Source: Pseudomonas sp. MYb118
GTDB lineage: Bacteria > Pseudomonadota > Gammaproteobacteria > Pseudomonadales > Pseudomonadaceae
DNA length: 64,000 nucleotides
Assembly (NCBI RefSeq): GCF_040947875.1
Contig: NZ_JBFRXN010000004.1
Location: 620,001 to 684,000 of the forward strand
Direction: 5' to 3'
Shown here: piece after piece, positions 24,420 to 33,748 of the stretch
How positions within the stretch are numbered: the first letter of the stretch is position 1
How the letters are laid out: the number at the start of each line of letters is the position of its first letter
The notes under the pieces: model-generated
What the model was told of the DNA's origin: nothing
What the model saw: the letters and a program-made list of their open reading frames with translations, nothing else
Database searches by the model: none
Program-made: the position numbers and the translations under genes

Positions 24420-24817
24420 TGCGCGCCCCGCAGTACGTCGATGCGGCGGAAGGTTTCATACAGGGAAATCATGTCGCCCTGGGCCATGATCTCCAGCGGT
24501 GAGCGGCCGTTGAAGAACTCGTTGTCGTTGCTCATCGACGGGAAGCCGTAGACGTTTTCCGGGTTGTCGAACACCAGGCGCAGGGCCGCGTGGATGTTCA
24601 GCACAAAGCTGATGCGCTGCATCTGGTCGGCGTCCAGTGCCACCGCCCAGTCTGGGTCGTGCTGTCGCGCGCGGGTGTAGGTGCTGCGGGAGATGCGCAG
24701 GATACGGCAGGCCTGCTCGCTGGAGGCCCGCCATTTTTCCAGGATGCCCACGGCGGCGCGCAGGCCCGTGACGCATTGGCTCTTGGTGAATGCAGGTTGC
24801 TGGAGGGCAACGGCCAT
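24413..24817 (-). CDS. Xre/MbcA/ParS-type antitoxin of the RES pair
   Basis: A 134-residue antitoxin. The N-terminal half is an Xre-like helix-turn-helix (ILEKWRASSEQACRILRISRSTYTRAR), and the C-terminal half is the toxin-binding MbcA/ParS/Xre domain (RISFVLNIHAALRLVFDNPENVYGF...PLEIMAQGDMISLYETFRRIDVLRGAQW). It should both repress the operon and block the RES toxin. The start is ATG 24817 with TTGAGG 8 bases upstream; the frame to 24850 lacks such a site. It is the first gene of the pair and overlaps the toxin start. Confidence 0.88.
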   Translation of the reverse strand: MAVALQQPAFTKSQCVTGLRAAVGILEKWRASSEQACRILRISRSTYTRARQHDPDWAVALDADQMQRISFVLNIHAALRLVFDNPENVYGFPSMSNDNEFFNGRSPLEIMAQGDMISLYETFRRIDVLRGAQW

Positions 24818-24939
24818 ATTCGTGACCTCAAGTTGAATCCATAGACTCAAATTAGTTCATTGAGGGTCTGTGGATCAAGGTCTTGACGACCAAAGGCGCC
24901 TGCTATGGTTAAGCCAAACGGGACCAAAGGAGGGACGAC

Positions 24940-25329
24940 ATGGACCGATTCACCGGCGGCTGCCTGTGCGGCAACGTACGGATCGAGGCCACAGGCCGAC
25001 CGTACCGGGTCGGGCTGTGTCACTGCATGGACTGTCGCAAGCATCACGGCGCACTGTTTCACGCCTCGGCGATATTCCCCGAACAGGCCGTGACGATCCA
25101 GGGTGAAACCCGCGACTACGCCGGGCGCTTCTTCTGCCCGCGTTGTGGTTCTTCGGTGTTTGGCCGCAGCGATGACGAAATCGAAGTGAACCTGGGCGCC
25201 CTGGACGCCCCCGACCAGCTGACCCCCACCTACGAACTCTGGACCTGCCGTCGCGAGGCGTGGCTGCCGGCGTTTCCCCTGCGTCGCCATTACCCGCGCG
25301 ACCGCGAGGGCAACGGGCGCGAGGAATAG
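24940..25329 (+). CDS. GFA-family zinc protein (glutathione-dependent formaldehyde-activating/CENP-V type)
   Basis: A 129-residue protein with the GFA beta fold. Zinc-binding cysteines lie in GGCLCGNVR, CHCMDCRK and FFCPRCGS. The founding member was proposed to speed formation of S-hydroxymethylglutathione, but most members have no proven activity. It lies divergent from the TA pair. The ATG at 24940 follows AAAGGAGGGACGAC, a strong ribosome site. Confidence 0.85.
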   Translation: MDRFTGGCLCGNVRIEATGRPYRVGLCHCMDCRKHHGALFHASAIFPEQAVTIQGETRDYAGRFFCPRCGSSVFGRSDDEIEVNLGALDAPDQLTPTYELWTCRREAWLPAFPLRRHYPRDREGNGREE

Positions 25330-25333
25330 GGCG

Positions 25334-26506
25334 TCAGCGCTGCAATTCGGTGCTCGCCACGGTGCGATCCACCAGGCGGATGCTGTCGCGCCCGCCACGC
25401 TTGGACTCATAGAGCGCCGCATCACCTTGCTCGATCAGCGCCGCCAGGCTGGCCGGTGGCTGGTCGAACAGGCTGGCGCCGATGCTCAGGGTCACCGGTT
25501 CCGGCGTGGCGAAGTCCTCGGAGGCCGTCTGGTGGAAGCGATAACGCAACTTGCTGCCCAGCCCCAGGATGCGCTCGCAAGAGGTGTTATTGAGCAGGAT
25601 GACGAACTCGTCGCCGCCCAGACGGGCCGCCAAAGCCCCTTCGGGCAGTACCGAACGGATCATCTCGCTCAGCGAAATGAGCAAACGGTCACCGGCGGTA
25701 TGGCCGTAGAGGTCGTTGACCAGCTTGAAGTTGTCGATGTCGATCAACAGCAGTGCGCCCGGTCGTCTGCTGGAAACCTCGTCCAGCAGGCGCGGGGCCC
25801 GCACTTCCAGGGCGCGACGGTTGTACAGGGCGGTCAGCGGGTCACGGGCGGCCAGCCGGGCGATGCGTTTTTCCCGGCGATAGCGCTCGGTGCCGGTCAT
25901 CGACAGGGCAATCAGCATGATCGCCATCGCGCCCTCTACCAGCGAAATCTGAATGATCTCGCCACGGAAGGCCGCGAGGTCGATCAGCGTGCCCGGAATG
26001 ATCACCGAGATCGCCTTGGCCGTGTAGAACGCCCCGTGGGTCAGCAACACAAAGCGCAACTGCACCGCGCCCACGCTCAATGACCGGCCGTGGGGACGCA
26101 GCAGGAAGCTGGCCTTGAGTGTCGGCAACGCGACCAGCAGCGAGTTGGCCACCAGCATGATCTTTGACCACGACGGTTCGTCCGGCAGCAACAGCATCGC
26201 CAGCCACGCCAGGAAAATCAGGTACCAGGCCCGGGACAGGCGCACCTCGGTGAACCGCGCGACGCCCAGCAGGAAGAGAAAGTGCGCGGTCACCAGCAGA
26301 CCGTTGGCGAACCAGATGCCGATCAGCAACATCCCGCTGACACGCAGCAGGGCGAGGGTCGAGCCCACGGAAATCGTGGCGAACCCCGCGCTCCAGAACA
26401 GCAGCGAGGGTTCGCGGATGCTGCGCCATTCGATCGCCAGGTACAGGGCAGCGGCCGCTGCAAGGGCGATGGTGATGGTCAACATCGTGATAGGGTCGAG
26501 CGCCAT
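25334..26506 (-). CDS. Membrane-bound diguanylate cyclase (GGDEF)
   Basis: A 390-residue protein making c-di-GMP from two GTP. The N-terminal ~200 residues hold six or seven hydrophobic segments forming a membrane sensor. The C-terminal GGDEF domain has RDPLTALYNRR, the metal-binding DIDNFKLVNDLYGH and the intact active-site loop RLGGDEF (about residues 294-300). An RxxD inhibitory-site motif is not evident before the loop (EGALAAR). The ATG at 26506 opens directly before the first membrane helix; the frame continues to 26629 without a better start. The sensed signal is unknown. Confidence 0.88.
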   Translation of the reverse strand: MALDPITMLTITIALAAAAALYLAIEWRSIREPSLLFWSAGFATISVGSTLALLRVSGMLLIGIWFANGLLVTAHFLFLLGVARFTEVRLSRAWYLIFLAWLAMLLLPDEPSWSKIMLVANSLLVALPTLKASFLLRPHGRSLSVGAVQLRFVLLTHGAFYTAKAISVIIPGTLIDLAAFRGEIIQISLVEGAMAIMLIALSMTGTERYRREKRIARLAARDPLTALYNRRALEVRAPRLLDEVSSRRPGALLLIDIDNFKLVNDLYGHTAGDRLLISLSEMIRSVLPEGALAARLGGDEFVILLNNTSCERILGLGSKLRYRFHQTASEDFATPEPVTLSIGASLFDQPPASLAALIEQGDAALYESKRGGRDSIRLVDRTVASTELQR

Positions 26507-26673
26507 AAACTGCTGGTATACCTGAAATGCGTGAAAAGGGGCGATTGTAAGCGTTTGAGGGGATTTTTCGCAGCGCTGGTCATCGGTTGTTGCAATGTCG
26601 ATTGTGTGGCGTCCCGTTCGACCAAGCATAGCTAGACTGATGTGTCAGCCCCATTAAATCGGAGAGCATCCCA

Positions 26674-27153
26674 ATGGCCAGCAAAAATACCCTGTGCCTC
26701 TGGTACGAACGTGACGCGCTGGAGGCCGCGACTTTCTATGCAAAAACCTTTCCGGACAGTTCGGTCGATGCCGTTCATCAGGCGCCCGGCGACTATCCTG
26801 CGGGCAAGCAGGGCGATGTCCTGACGGTCGAATTCACCGTGATGGGCCTGCCGTGCCTCGGCCTGAACGGTGGTCCCGGCACCCCGCACAACGGTGCATT
26901 CTCGTTCCAGGTGGCGACCGACGATCAGGCAGAGACGGACCGTTTGTGGGATGCCATTGTCAACAATGGGGGAGAGGCCATCGCTTGCGGCTGGTGTCGC
27001 GACAAGTGGGGCTTGTCCTGGCAGATCACGCCGCGGGTCCTGTCGCAGGCGATCATCAACCCTGATCCGGCAGCCGCCAAGCGTGCGTTCGAGGCCATGA
27101 TGACGATGGTCAAGATCGACATTGCGCAGATTGAGGCAGCGCTCAAGGGTTGA
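26674..27153 (+). CDS. PhnB-like VOC-fold protein
   Basis: A 159-residue glyoxalase/VOC superfamily protein of the PhnB group (often named 3-demethylubiquinone-9 3-methyltransferase-like in domain databases). It shows LWYERDALEAATFYAKTFPDSSV, MGLPCLGLNGG, FSFQVATDDQAETDRLWDAIV and the WCRDKWGLSWQITP segment. Function is unassigned for the group, and methyltransferase activity should not be assumed. The ATG at 26674 follows CGGAGAGCATCCC. It is monocistronic, between the two c-di-GMP genes. Confidence 0.85.
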   Translation: MASKNTLCLWYERDALEAATFYAKTFPDSSVDAVHQAPGDYPAGKQGDVLTVEFTVMGLPCLGLNGGPGTPHNGAFSFQVATDDQAETDRLWDAIVNNGGEAIACGWCRDKWGLSWQITPRVLSQAIINPDPAAAKRAFEAMMTMVKIDIAQIEAALKG

Positions 27154-27343
27154 GGGAGGCCGTGGCAGGAAAATCGCCGATCTGGGCAGCTTTTCACAAA
27201 TAATCCGTTGCCGGTCCCTTGTTGGAGGGCAAAGCGCATAAATCCATTGATAAATACTGCGATAACCTTTAAACGAGAAGCTCGCCAGCACTTTGCTAGC
27301 ATCCGATAAGTGGGTATCGCCAGTTTTGGCTCAGGGAGGGCAG

Positions 27344-30241
27344 ATGAGTTTTCGTCCATTGACCGACTCCCCTCTGCAATCCGATGACGCAGGCGTGGCA
27401 GCCTCGGCGTTGGAAGGGAATTCGGCTACTGTCGGCAGTGTCAGCGCTGACCACCAGGACACGATCGAGCAATTGCTGGAAATGGCTCGCCATTGGGGTC
27501 ATACCACCGCGTGGGTGGTTTACCGTGCCGGAGAGCAAATGCATCTGGTCGGGCAGGGCGATCCCCGGGTGCAGTGGCCTTCGAGCGTGGCCAATGAAGA
27601 CTTCGACGATTTTTGCCAGAACTGGCGCCTGCAACGCTGGCCGACCGGCCGGGGCGAAAGTGAGCTGGGCTGGCTGCTTGCACCACTCAACGAGGCGGCG
27701 CAGCCGGCGCTTGCCGAGTTTGCCCAGCGCCTGGGCATCCGGTTGCAGACCGATACCCTGGCCCGTGCGCAGAATACGCAACGGGTGCTGTACGAAATCA
27801 CCTATCTGGCCAGTTCGACCCGCGACCGCTCGGTGTTCCTGGTGGGCGTGCACCAACTGCTGGCCGGCCTGATCGACGCCGAGAACTTTTACCTCGCGTT
27901 GTACGACCCGCTGACCCACAAGATCGACTACCCGTATTACGTCGACATCATTGACGTGGACGCCCTGGAGTCGGAGAACTACGAATACCTCGACCCCTCG
28001 CACCTGTCGCTGACCGGCCAGGTATTGACCTCCGGCCAGCCGCTGCTGATCGACTCCGCCGGCATTCTCGCGGCCCAGGCCGAGGGTCGGTTTTACTGCG
28101 TGGGTGACCGTCCGGAATTCTGGATGGGGGCACCGCTGAAAAACGCCTCGGACGACGTGTTCGGCATGCTCGCCATGCAGGTCTACGACGTTTCCCGCAC
28201 CTACAGCGCCGAGGACCGTGCGCTGTTTCTGGTGGTGGCGCGGCATGTGGCGATGGCGCTGGACCGGATTCTGCACCGTGAGGACCTGGAGCAGACGGTG
28301 ATGCGCCGTACCCTGGAGCTGTCGGCGGTCAACGACGCCTTGCGCCAGGAAGTGGCCGACCGCGAGCGTGCCGAGCATTTGCAGAGTGCGCTGTTCCAGA
28401 TCGCCGAGCTGTCGAGCCAGCCCGGTGACATGGCCGAATTCTTCCAGACGTTGCATGGCATCGTCGGCGACCTGCTGTTTGCGAAAAACTTCTACATCGC
28501 GCTGTTCGACGACACCACCACGGAAGTGACCTTTCCGTATTACGTCGATGAACGGCAAAAAAACACGCCAGCGCCCCGGCGCGGCAATCGCGGTTTCACC
28601 GAGTACGTGATCCGCCAGCGTCGGCCGTGTCTGATCGACTCCGACGATGCCGACCGCCTGGCGGCACGTGGTGAAATCGAGATCGACGAGTCGGTGCGCT
28701 CCTGCTCGTGGCTGGGCATTCCGCTGTTCGATGGCGATTCGGTGCGTGGCGTGCTGGCGGTGCAGAGCTACACCTCGCATGTGCGCTACACCCAGCGCGA
28801 CCAGGAATTGCTGACGTTCGTCTCGCGGCATATCGACACCGCCCTGTCGCGGCGTACTGCCGCCGAGGCGATCCACGCCGCCAACCTCAAGCTCGAAGCG
28901 CGGGTGCAGAACCGCACCCGCGAGCTCGATCACGCCAACGCCAAGCTGCTCCACGAAAACTCCCATGATGCGCTGACCGGGTTGCCCAACCGGACTTACC
29001 TGCAACAGCGACTCAACCTGGCCTGGAACCGCTTCGATCGTGAAGGCGGGCACCTGGCGGTGATGTTCATCGACCTCGACCGCTTCAAGATGGTCAACGA
29101 CAGCCTTGGCCACCACTTTGGCGATTTGCTGCTGATGCAGGCCGCGCACCGCCTGCGCAGTTGCCTGCGCGAAGCCGACATGCTGGCGCGCCTGGGGGGC
29201 GACGAGTTCGCGGTGCTCGCGCCCGAGGCGTCACTGGAGGCAGTCAGTGAAATCGCCGAACGCATCCTGGTGGCGTTCGACCTGCCGTTCTTCATCAATG
29301 GCCATGAGGTGTTTTCTTCGTGCAGCATCGGCATCGTCAGTGCCGACAGCCAGTTCCATCTGGAACCGGCCGACCTGCTGCGCGATGCCGATGCGGCGAT
29401 GTACCGGGTCAAGAGCGCCGGGCGCGACAGCTACGCGGTGTTCAACCAGGAAGTGCGCCGCGAGGTCTCGGACCAGATGGAGCGGGAAGGGGCGCTGCGC
29501 AACGCACTCAAGCGCAATGACGAACTGCTGCCGTATTTCCAGCCGATCGTCAGTGTCGAGACCGGCGAACTGCTGGCCCTCGAAGCGCTGATCCGCTGGC
29601 GGCAGCCGGGCGGCCGGGTGGTGGCGCCGGGCGAATTCCTGCCGGACGTGGAAGGCCTGCGCCTGATCGGGCGGCTGGATCTGTACATGCTCACCAGCAT
29701 TGCCGTGATCCTCGCCCAGCCCGAGCACGCCCATTGGCCGCCGGTGCACGTCAATTGTTCCAGCTACAGCATGACCCGTCCGGAGTTCGCCGGGGATGTC
29801 CTGGCGCTGCTGGCGTCCCATGGGGTCGAGCCGTCGCGCATCTGCCTGGAACTGACCGAAGGGGCGCTGGTGGCCGAACCGGCCATGGCCCGGTTGACCA
29901 TGCAGCAGTTGGCCGACAACGGCATGTCGGTGGTGCTCGATGACTTTGGCGCGGGGTTCTCGTCCTTGAGTTATGTGCATCAGTATCGGTTCAGTGGCTT
30001 GAAGATCGACAAGTCGTTCATCTTCGAACTGACCACCAGCGCCCGCAGCCGCGCCATTGTCCGGGCCATCGTGCGCATGGCCGAGTCCCTGGACCTGAGT
30101 GTGGTGGCCGAAGGTGTCGAGGATGAAGAGACACTGATCCTGCTGCGGGAAATGGGCGCGGGGCAGGCCCAGGGGTACTACTTCTCCAAACCGATGAGCC
30201 TCCAGGCATTGATGGCAACCCCGCTGATGCACCCCCTGTAG
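27344..30241 (+). CDS. Dual GAF-GGDEF-EAL c-di-GMP protein
   Basis: A 965-residue cytoplasmic regulator with two GAF sensor domains (about 150-320 and 360-505), a linker helix, a GGDEF domain with intact LGGDEF at ~616-621, and an EAL phosphodiesterase domain. The EAL catalytic set appears complete: EALIRW (~745), ELTEGAL, DDFGAGFSSL, LKIDKSF and the late EGVEDEE Glu. It could therefore make, degrade, or be allosterically tuned for c-di-GMP. There is no membrane segment. The ATG at 27344 has GGGAGGG upstream. Its stop TAG (30239-30241) is the CTGTAG of the following REP, so the last residues may have been set by REP insertion. Confidence 0.9.
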   Translation: MSFRPLTDSPLQSDDAGVAASALEGNSATVGSVSADHQDTIEQLLEMARHWGHTTAWVVYRAGEQMHLVGQGDPRVQWPSSVANEDFDDFCQNWRLQRWPTGRGESELGWLLAPLNEAAQPALAEFAQRLGIRLQTDTLARAQNTQRVLYEITYLASSTRDRSVFLVGVHQLLAGLIDAENFYLALYDPLTHKIDYPYYVDIIDVDALESENYEYLDPSHLSLTGQVLTSGQPLLIDSAGILAAQAEGRFYCVGDRPEFWMGAPLKNASDDVFGMLAMQVYDVSRTYSAEDRALFLVVARHVAMALDRILHREDLEQTVMRRTLELSAVNDALRQEVADRERAEHLQSALFQIAELSSQPGDMAEFFQTLHGIVGDLLFAKNFYIALFDDTTTEVTFPYYVDERQKNTPAPRRGNRGFTEYVIRQRRPCLIDSDDADRLAARGEIEIDESVRSCSWLGIPLFDGDSVRGVLAVQSYTSHVRYTQRDQELLTFVSRHIDTALSRRTAAEAIHAANLKLEARVQNRTRELDHANAKLLHENSHDALTGLPNRTYLQQRLNLAWNRFDREGGHLAVMFIDLDRFKMVNDSLGHHFGDLLLMQAAHRLRSCLREADMLARLGGDEFAVLAPEASLEAVSEIAERILVAFDLPFFINGHEVFSSCSIGIVSADSQFHLEPADLLRDADAAMYRVKSAGRDSYAVFNQEVRREVSDQMEREGALRNALKRNDELLPYFQPIVSVETGELLALEALIRWRQPGGRVVAPGEFLPDVEGLRLIGRLDLYMLTSIAVILAQPEHAHWPPVHVNCSSYSMTRPEFAGDVLALLASHGVEPSRICLELTEGALVAEPAMARLTMQQLADNGMSVVLDDFGAGFSSLSYVHQYRFSGLKIDKSFIFELTTSARSRAIVRAIVRMAESLDLSVVAEGVEDEETLILLREMGAGQAQGYYFSKPMSLQALMATPLMHPL

Positions 30242-30563
30242 GAGCGGGCTTGCCCGCGATAGCGGTGTGTCAGATGCCCCGCGTCATAGTTGACGACCAT
30301 CGCGAGCAAGCTCGCTCCTACAGGGAACTGTGTGGTTCTGTGGGGCCGGGCTTGCCCGCGATAGCGGTGTGTCAGGTGTCCTGCGTCATCGTTGGCGACC
30401 ATCGCGAGCATGCTCGCTCCTACAGGGGACTGTGTGGTTCTGTGGGAGCGGGCTTGCCCGCGATAGCGGTGTGTCAGGTGTACGGCGTCATCGTTGGAAA
30501 CCATCGCGAGACAGGAAACTGTGTAGTTCTGTGGGAGCGAGCCTGCTCGCGATAGCGGTGTGT
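30236..30563. repeat. Tandem REPIN array, about three and a half units
   Basis: Forward REPs start at 30236, 30338, 30440 and 30529, with inverted REPs between. The first two periods are 102 bases; the third is 89 because the inverted REP after CCATCGCGAG is deleted. The units share the GATAGCGGTGTGTCAG...CGTCATCGTTG spacer. The array fills the 335-base gap between the GGDEF-EAL gene and the glutathione oxidoreductase. Confidence 0.92.
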
Positions 30564-30576
30564 CAGGCACCCCGAG

Positions 30577-31416
30577 TCAATCCAGGTCCGCAGCCGAATG
30601 TCGCTCCGGTACCTGGCTCGTTTCATCGCCCCAGGTGCGGTTGACCCGCTGGCCACGGAGCACTGCCGGCCGCTGGGCGATGTCTTCGGCCCAGCGCTGT
30701 ACGTGCCGGTACTCGTGGGCGGACAGGAATTCTGCTGCCGAGTACACGTTGTTGCGCACCAGTTGGCCGTACCAGGGCCAGACGGCGATGTCGGCGATGG
30801 TGTAGTGGTCGCCGGCCAGGTAGCGGTTCTGCGCCAGGCGCTGGTCGAGCACGTCCAGCTGACGCTTGGCTTCCATGGTGAAACGGTCGATCGCGTATTC
30901 GAATTTCTCCGGCGCATAGGCATAGAAATGCCCGAAGCCGCCCCCCAGGTAGGGCGCCGAGCCCATCTGCCAGAACAGCCAGTTCAGGGTTTCGGTGCGT
31001 CCGGCGTGATCGGTCGGCAGGAAGGCGCCGAACTTTTCCGCCAGGTACAACAGGATCGAACCTGACTCGAACACGCGGACCGCCGGCTCCACGCTGCGGT
31101 CCAGCAACGCCGGGATTTTCGAGTTCGGGTTGACCTCGACAAAGCCGCTGGAGAACTGGTCGCCCTCGCCAATACGGATCAGCCAGGCATCGTATTCCGC
31201 GCCGGTATGCCCGAGGGCCAGCAGCTCTTCGAGCAGGATGGTGACCTTCACGCCGTTAGGCGTGGCCAGGGAATAGAGTTGCAGTGGGTGCTTGCCAACC
31301 GGCAGGACCTTGTCATGGGTGGGGCCGGCAGTCGGTCGATTGATGCTGGCGAACTGGCCACCAGACGGGGCTTCGTGTTTCCAGACCTTGGGCGGAACGT
31401 AGGGCGCTTTGCTCAT
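30577..31416 (-). CDS. yghU: Glutathione-dependent disulfide-bond oxidoreductase, YghU-like
   Basis: A 279-residue glutathione-S-transferase-fold protein of the Nu class. The long N-terminal extension (KVWKHEAPSGGQFASINRPTAG) and the TPNGVKVTILLEEL thioredoxin-like start, with the Asn/Thr pair that binds glutathione instead of Cys, are typical of YghU/YfcG. The C-terminal all-alpha domain (GHFYAYAPEKFEYAIDRFTMEAKRQLDVLD) is intact. It reduces disulfides and organic peroxides with two bound glutathiones. It is read alone. Confidence 0.85.
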   Translation of the reverse strand: MSKAPYVPPKVWKHEAPSGGQFASINRPTAGPTHDKVLPVGKHPLQLYSLATPNGVKVTILLEELLALGHTGAEYDAWLIRIGEGDQFSSGFVEVNPNSKIPALLDRSVEPAVRVFESGSILLYLAEKFGAFLPTDHAGRTETLNWLFWQMGSAPYLGGGFGHFYAYAPEKFEYAIDRFTMEAKRQLDVLDQRLAQNRYLAGDHYTIADIAVWPWYGQLVRNNVYSAAEFLSAHEYRHVQRWAEDIAQRPAVLRGQRVNRTWGDETSQVPERHSAADLD

Positions 31417-31543
31417 GAATCAGACCTCATCGTTAGCGAGCCACAATGGACAACGTTGAGGGCATGATGACACAGAGCATTGGATGAGAGGCAGGACGCG
31501 GCCCGGTCACCCGGGCTGCGTTCAGGCAGACGTGCTGGATACG

Positions 31544-32398
31544 TCAGGCATTGCGCGCTTCGAGGGCCTTCATGATCTGCGCGGAAGGGTCGCCAAACCG
31601 CGACTGGCTGTCCTTGTCCTCGTCGGACTGGGTCACGGCGCCCGAGAGGATTTCCGCCAGGTTGGGGAAGTGCCCGGTTTTCTTCTTGTCCGGGTTCAGC
31701 TCGGAGCCCTGGCTCTGGTTCAGTGCCGCTTCCAGGGACAGGCGCTGCGACAGCCACTCAGGCTTGGCTTTTTCTTCCGGACTCATGTTGTTCATGAAAT
31801 CCAGCGCTGCCTTCGCCCGGCCGTAAGGATCATTGGCAAACGGGTCTTTCCAGTTTTTCTCCTGGTCGGCCGGGCCGCTGTAATAACCGGTGGCGAGCCG
31901 ACCCTGTTGACGCATCAGGGCCTGGGCCGACGCCTGTTCCTCGGCGGTGAACAGGCCGCCTTCGTTGGTGGCCACCGCGTTCAGCGAGCGCCGGTCCAGG
32001 TCGCCCATCAGGCTGTTGCGGTCTTCATCGCTGCCGGTGTAGGGCTTGTCGCTGCCTTTCATCAGCGCATATTTTTCATCCATGCGCTTGCGGGCATCGG
32101 CGGCCACTTCGGAGAAGGTCTTGTCCTTGGAGCTTGAAACGGCGCCGGGGTTGGCGACACCCAGCACCAGCGCATCGGCATTCATGCCTTCGCGGACGGG
32201 GAAGTACGGCTTGTTATCGGCGATCGACTTGCTGTAGTCGCTGGACTTGTCCGAAAGCGTGATCGAATCAGTGTCCTGCGCCTTGTCCGGCTTCGAGCTG
32301 TTGTGCACATTGCGCCCCTGCGATGCTGTGGCGGAGGCGGCGCCAGCCGAAGCGGAGTAGGTGGACATCGCATACGATGACGTTGAACCGGTGATCAT
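31544..32398 (-). CDS. Uncharacterised soluble protein, Ser-rich N-terminus
   Basis: A 284-residue protein I cannot assign. Residues 1-50 are rich in Ser, Ala and Thr without a hydrophobic signal peptide (MITGSTSSYAMSTYSASAGA...). The rest is hydrophilic and helical with many Asp, Lys and Ser, and there is no Cys. There are two similar NxMSPEEKAKP/EEQASAQAL-like helices but no clear repeat or enzyme motif. A disordered Ser/Thr-rich start occurs in type III-secreted and other leaderless exported proteins, so secretion is possible but unproven. It is flanked by a 127-base gap and an AT-rich 245-base gap, so it is probably monocistronic. Confidence 0.8.
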   Translation of the reverse strand: MITGSTSSYAMSTYSASAGAASATASQGRNVHNSSKPDKAQDTDSITLSDKSSDYSKSIADNKPYFPVREGMNADALVLGVANPGAVSSSKDKTFSEVAADARKRMDEKYALMKGSDKPYTGSDEDRNSLMGDLDRRSLNAVATNEGGLFTAEEQASAQALMRQQGRLATGYYSGPADQEKNWKDPFANDPYGRAKAALDFMNNMSPEEKAKPEWLSQRLSLEAALNQSQGSELNPDKKKTGHFPNLAEILSGAVTQSDEDKDSQSRFGDPSAQIMKALEARNA

Positions 32399-32643
32399 TG
32401 TTCGTCCTTGGCGAGAGGCTCGCAGCGTAAAACACAGAGGGAATGTGTACAGCCTGTTACTAAATCATGCTTTGGCAGGCATTGCCATCATCCAAAGGTT
32501 TACCCGTTCCACGGGTGAGAACTATCCACAGATTGAGTGGGTATACCTGTGGATAATATCCTGAGAAGCAGAGCGTGCGCGGGCTGTCACGTATTGTTCA
32601 TTAATTGAGCACGAGCGTGTTTTTGCTGCGCTCGGCCGCCGGA

Positions 32644-33543
32644 TCAGTGGCTCATCAGTCGCTGGCGAATCCATTCATGCAGCCTGGCGCCGTCGGTGGA
32701 CAGCTCACTGCCGGAACGGCGACACAGGTAGTACTGGCGACCGTCATCCACCCCCAGGTCGAACAGCTTCACCAGTTCGCCAGTGATGACATGCGGCGCC
32801 ACCAGGGGCTCGCGCAGCAACGCACAACCCAAACCGGTGAGCGTGGCGGTCAATGCCAGCTGGCCGTCTTCGAGCAGCAAACCGTTGAGCGCGTTGGCGT
32901 GTTGCACGCCGGCGGCCTGGAACCACTGGCTCCAGGTGCCGCGCTCTTCATCGTGCAGCAAGGGCAACCGGCTCAGGGCTTCGGGCGACTCGATGGGGCC
33001 ATGCCGTTGCAGGAATTCCCGGCTGCAATAAGCACTGACCGCGCCGCTGATCAACGGCTCGCTGTGATAACCCGGCCAGTGCCCGGTGCCGAAGCGGATC
33101 GACAGGTCGGCGGCGTCGCTGGGGTAGCTGCGGTGGTTAGCGTAGGTGATGTTGATGTCCAGTTCCGGGTTGGCGCCCAGGAACTCGGCCAGGCGCGGAA
33201 TGAACAGGTTGATGCCGAACAGCGGGATCAGGCTGATGGTGACCTGGCGCGTGGCGCTTTTCTCGCGCACGTGTTCGGTGGCGCTGCGCAACACGGCGAA
33301 AGCCGAGCGGATCGCGCGGTAATACTCGCGGCCTTCATCGGTGAGGATCAGGTTACGCCCCTGGCGCAAGGTCAGGGGTTGCTGCAGAAAACTCTCCAGC
33401 AAATGCAGTTGATGGCTGACCGCCGACGGCGAGACGTCCAATTCCCGTGCGGCCGCATTCACGCCGCCATGACGGGCGAAGGCTTCGAAGGTGCGCACGG
33501 CGCGCAGGGGAGGGTCATTGGCTAACTGTTCTAAATTATTCAT
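32644..33543 (-). CDS. LysR-family regulator (GcvA-like) of the adjacent transport cluster
   Basis: A 299-residue LysR-type regulator. It has an N-terminal winged helix-turn-helix (FEAFARHGGVNAAARELDVSPSAVSHQLHLLESFL) and a C-terminal inducer-binding fold (ISLIPLFGINLFIPRLAEF, ADLSIRFG). The residues and the DAADLSIRFGTG motif match the GcvA branch. It is divergent from livH across a 205-base AT-rich region, the usual place for LysR binding, so it likely activates livHMGF and the downstream genes in response to an imported compound. Confidence 0.88.
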   Translation of the reverse strand: MNNLEQLANDPPLRAVRTFEAFARHGGVNAAARELDVSPSAVSHQLHLLESFLQQPLTLRQGRNLILTDEGREYYRAIRSAFAVLRSATEHVREKSATRQVTISLIPLFGINLFIPRLAEFLGANPELDINITYANHRSYPSDAADLSIRFGTGHWPGYHSEPLISGAVSAYCSREFLQRHGPIESPEALSRLPLLHDEERGTWSQWFQAAGVQHANALNGLLLEDGQLALTATLTGLGCALLREPLVAPHVITGELVKLFDLGVDDGRQYYLCRRSGSELSTDGARLHEWIRQRLMSH

Positions 33544-33748
33544 GTGTTGAATTAAACACTAAAAATACAAGCCTAAACAGTGGTGTAAATGCCGACTATA
33601 TGGCGTTTATGGCGCTTTATCCGATTAGAATAACCATATGACTTTCTGATATTTGATAAAAATAGAATAAAAACTTAGTGTGCCGCGTTCCTGGGGTTCC
33701 GCCGGCACGTTTTGCAGCCGGCCTTGTGTATGGGGTAATCGGCTTTCA

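Noticed and set aside
30250..30644. Short repeated frames within the REPIN array
   Set aside because: They are translations of REP sequence (recurring PAIAVCQ, REHARSYR) and carry no gene.
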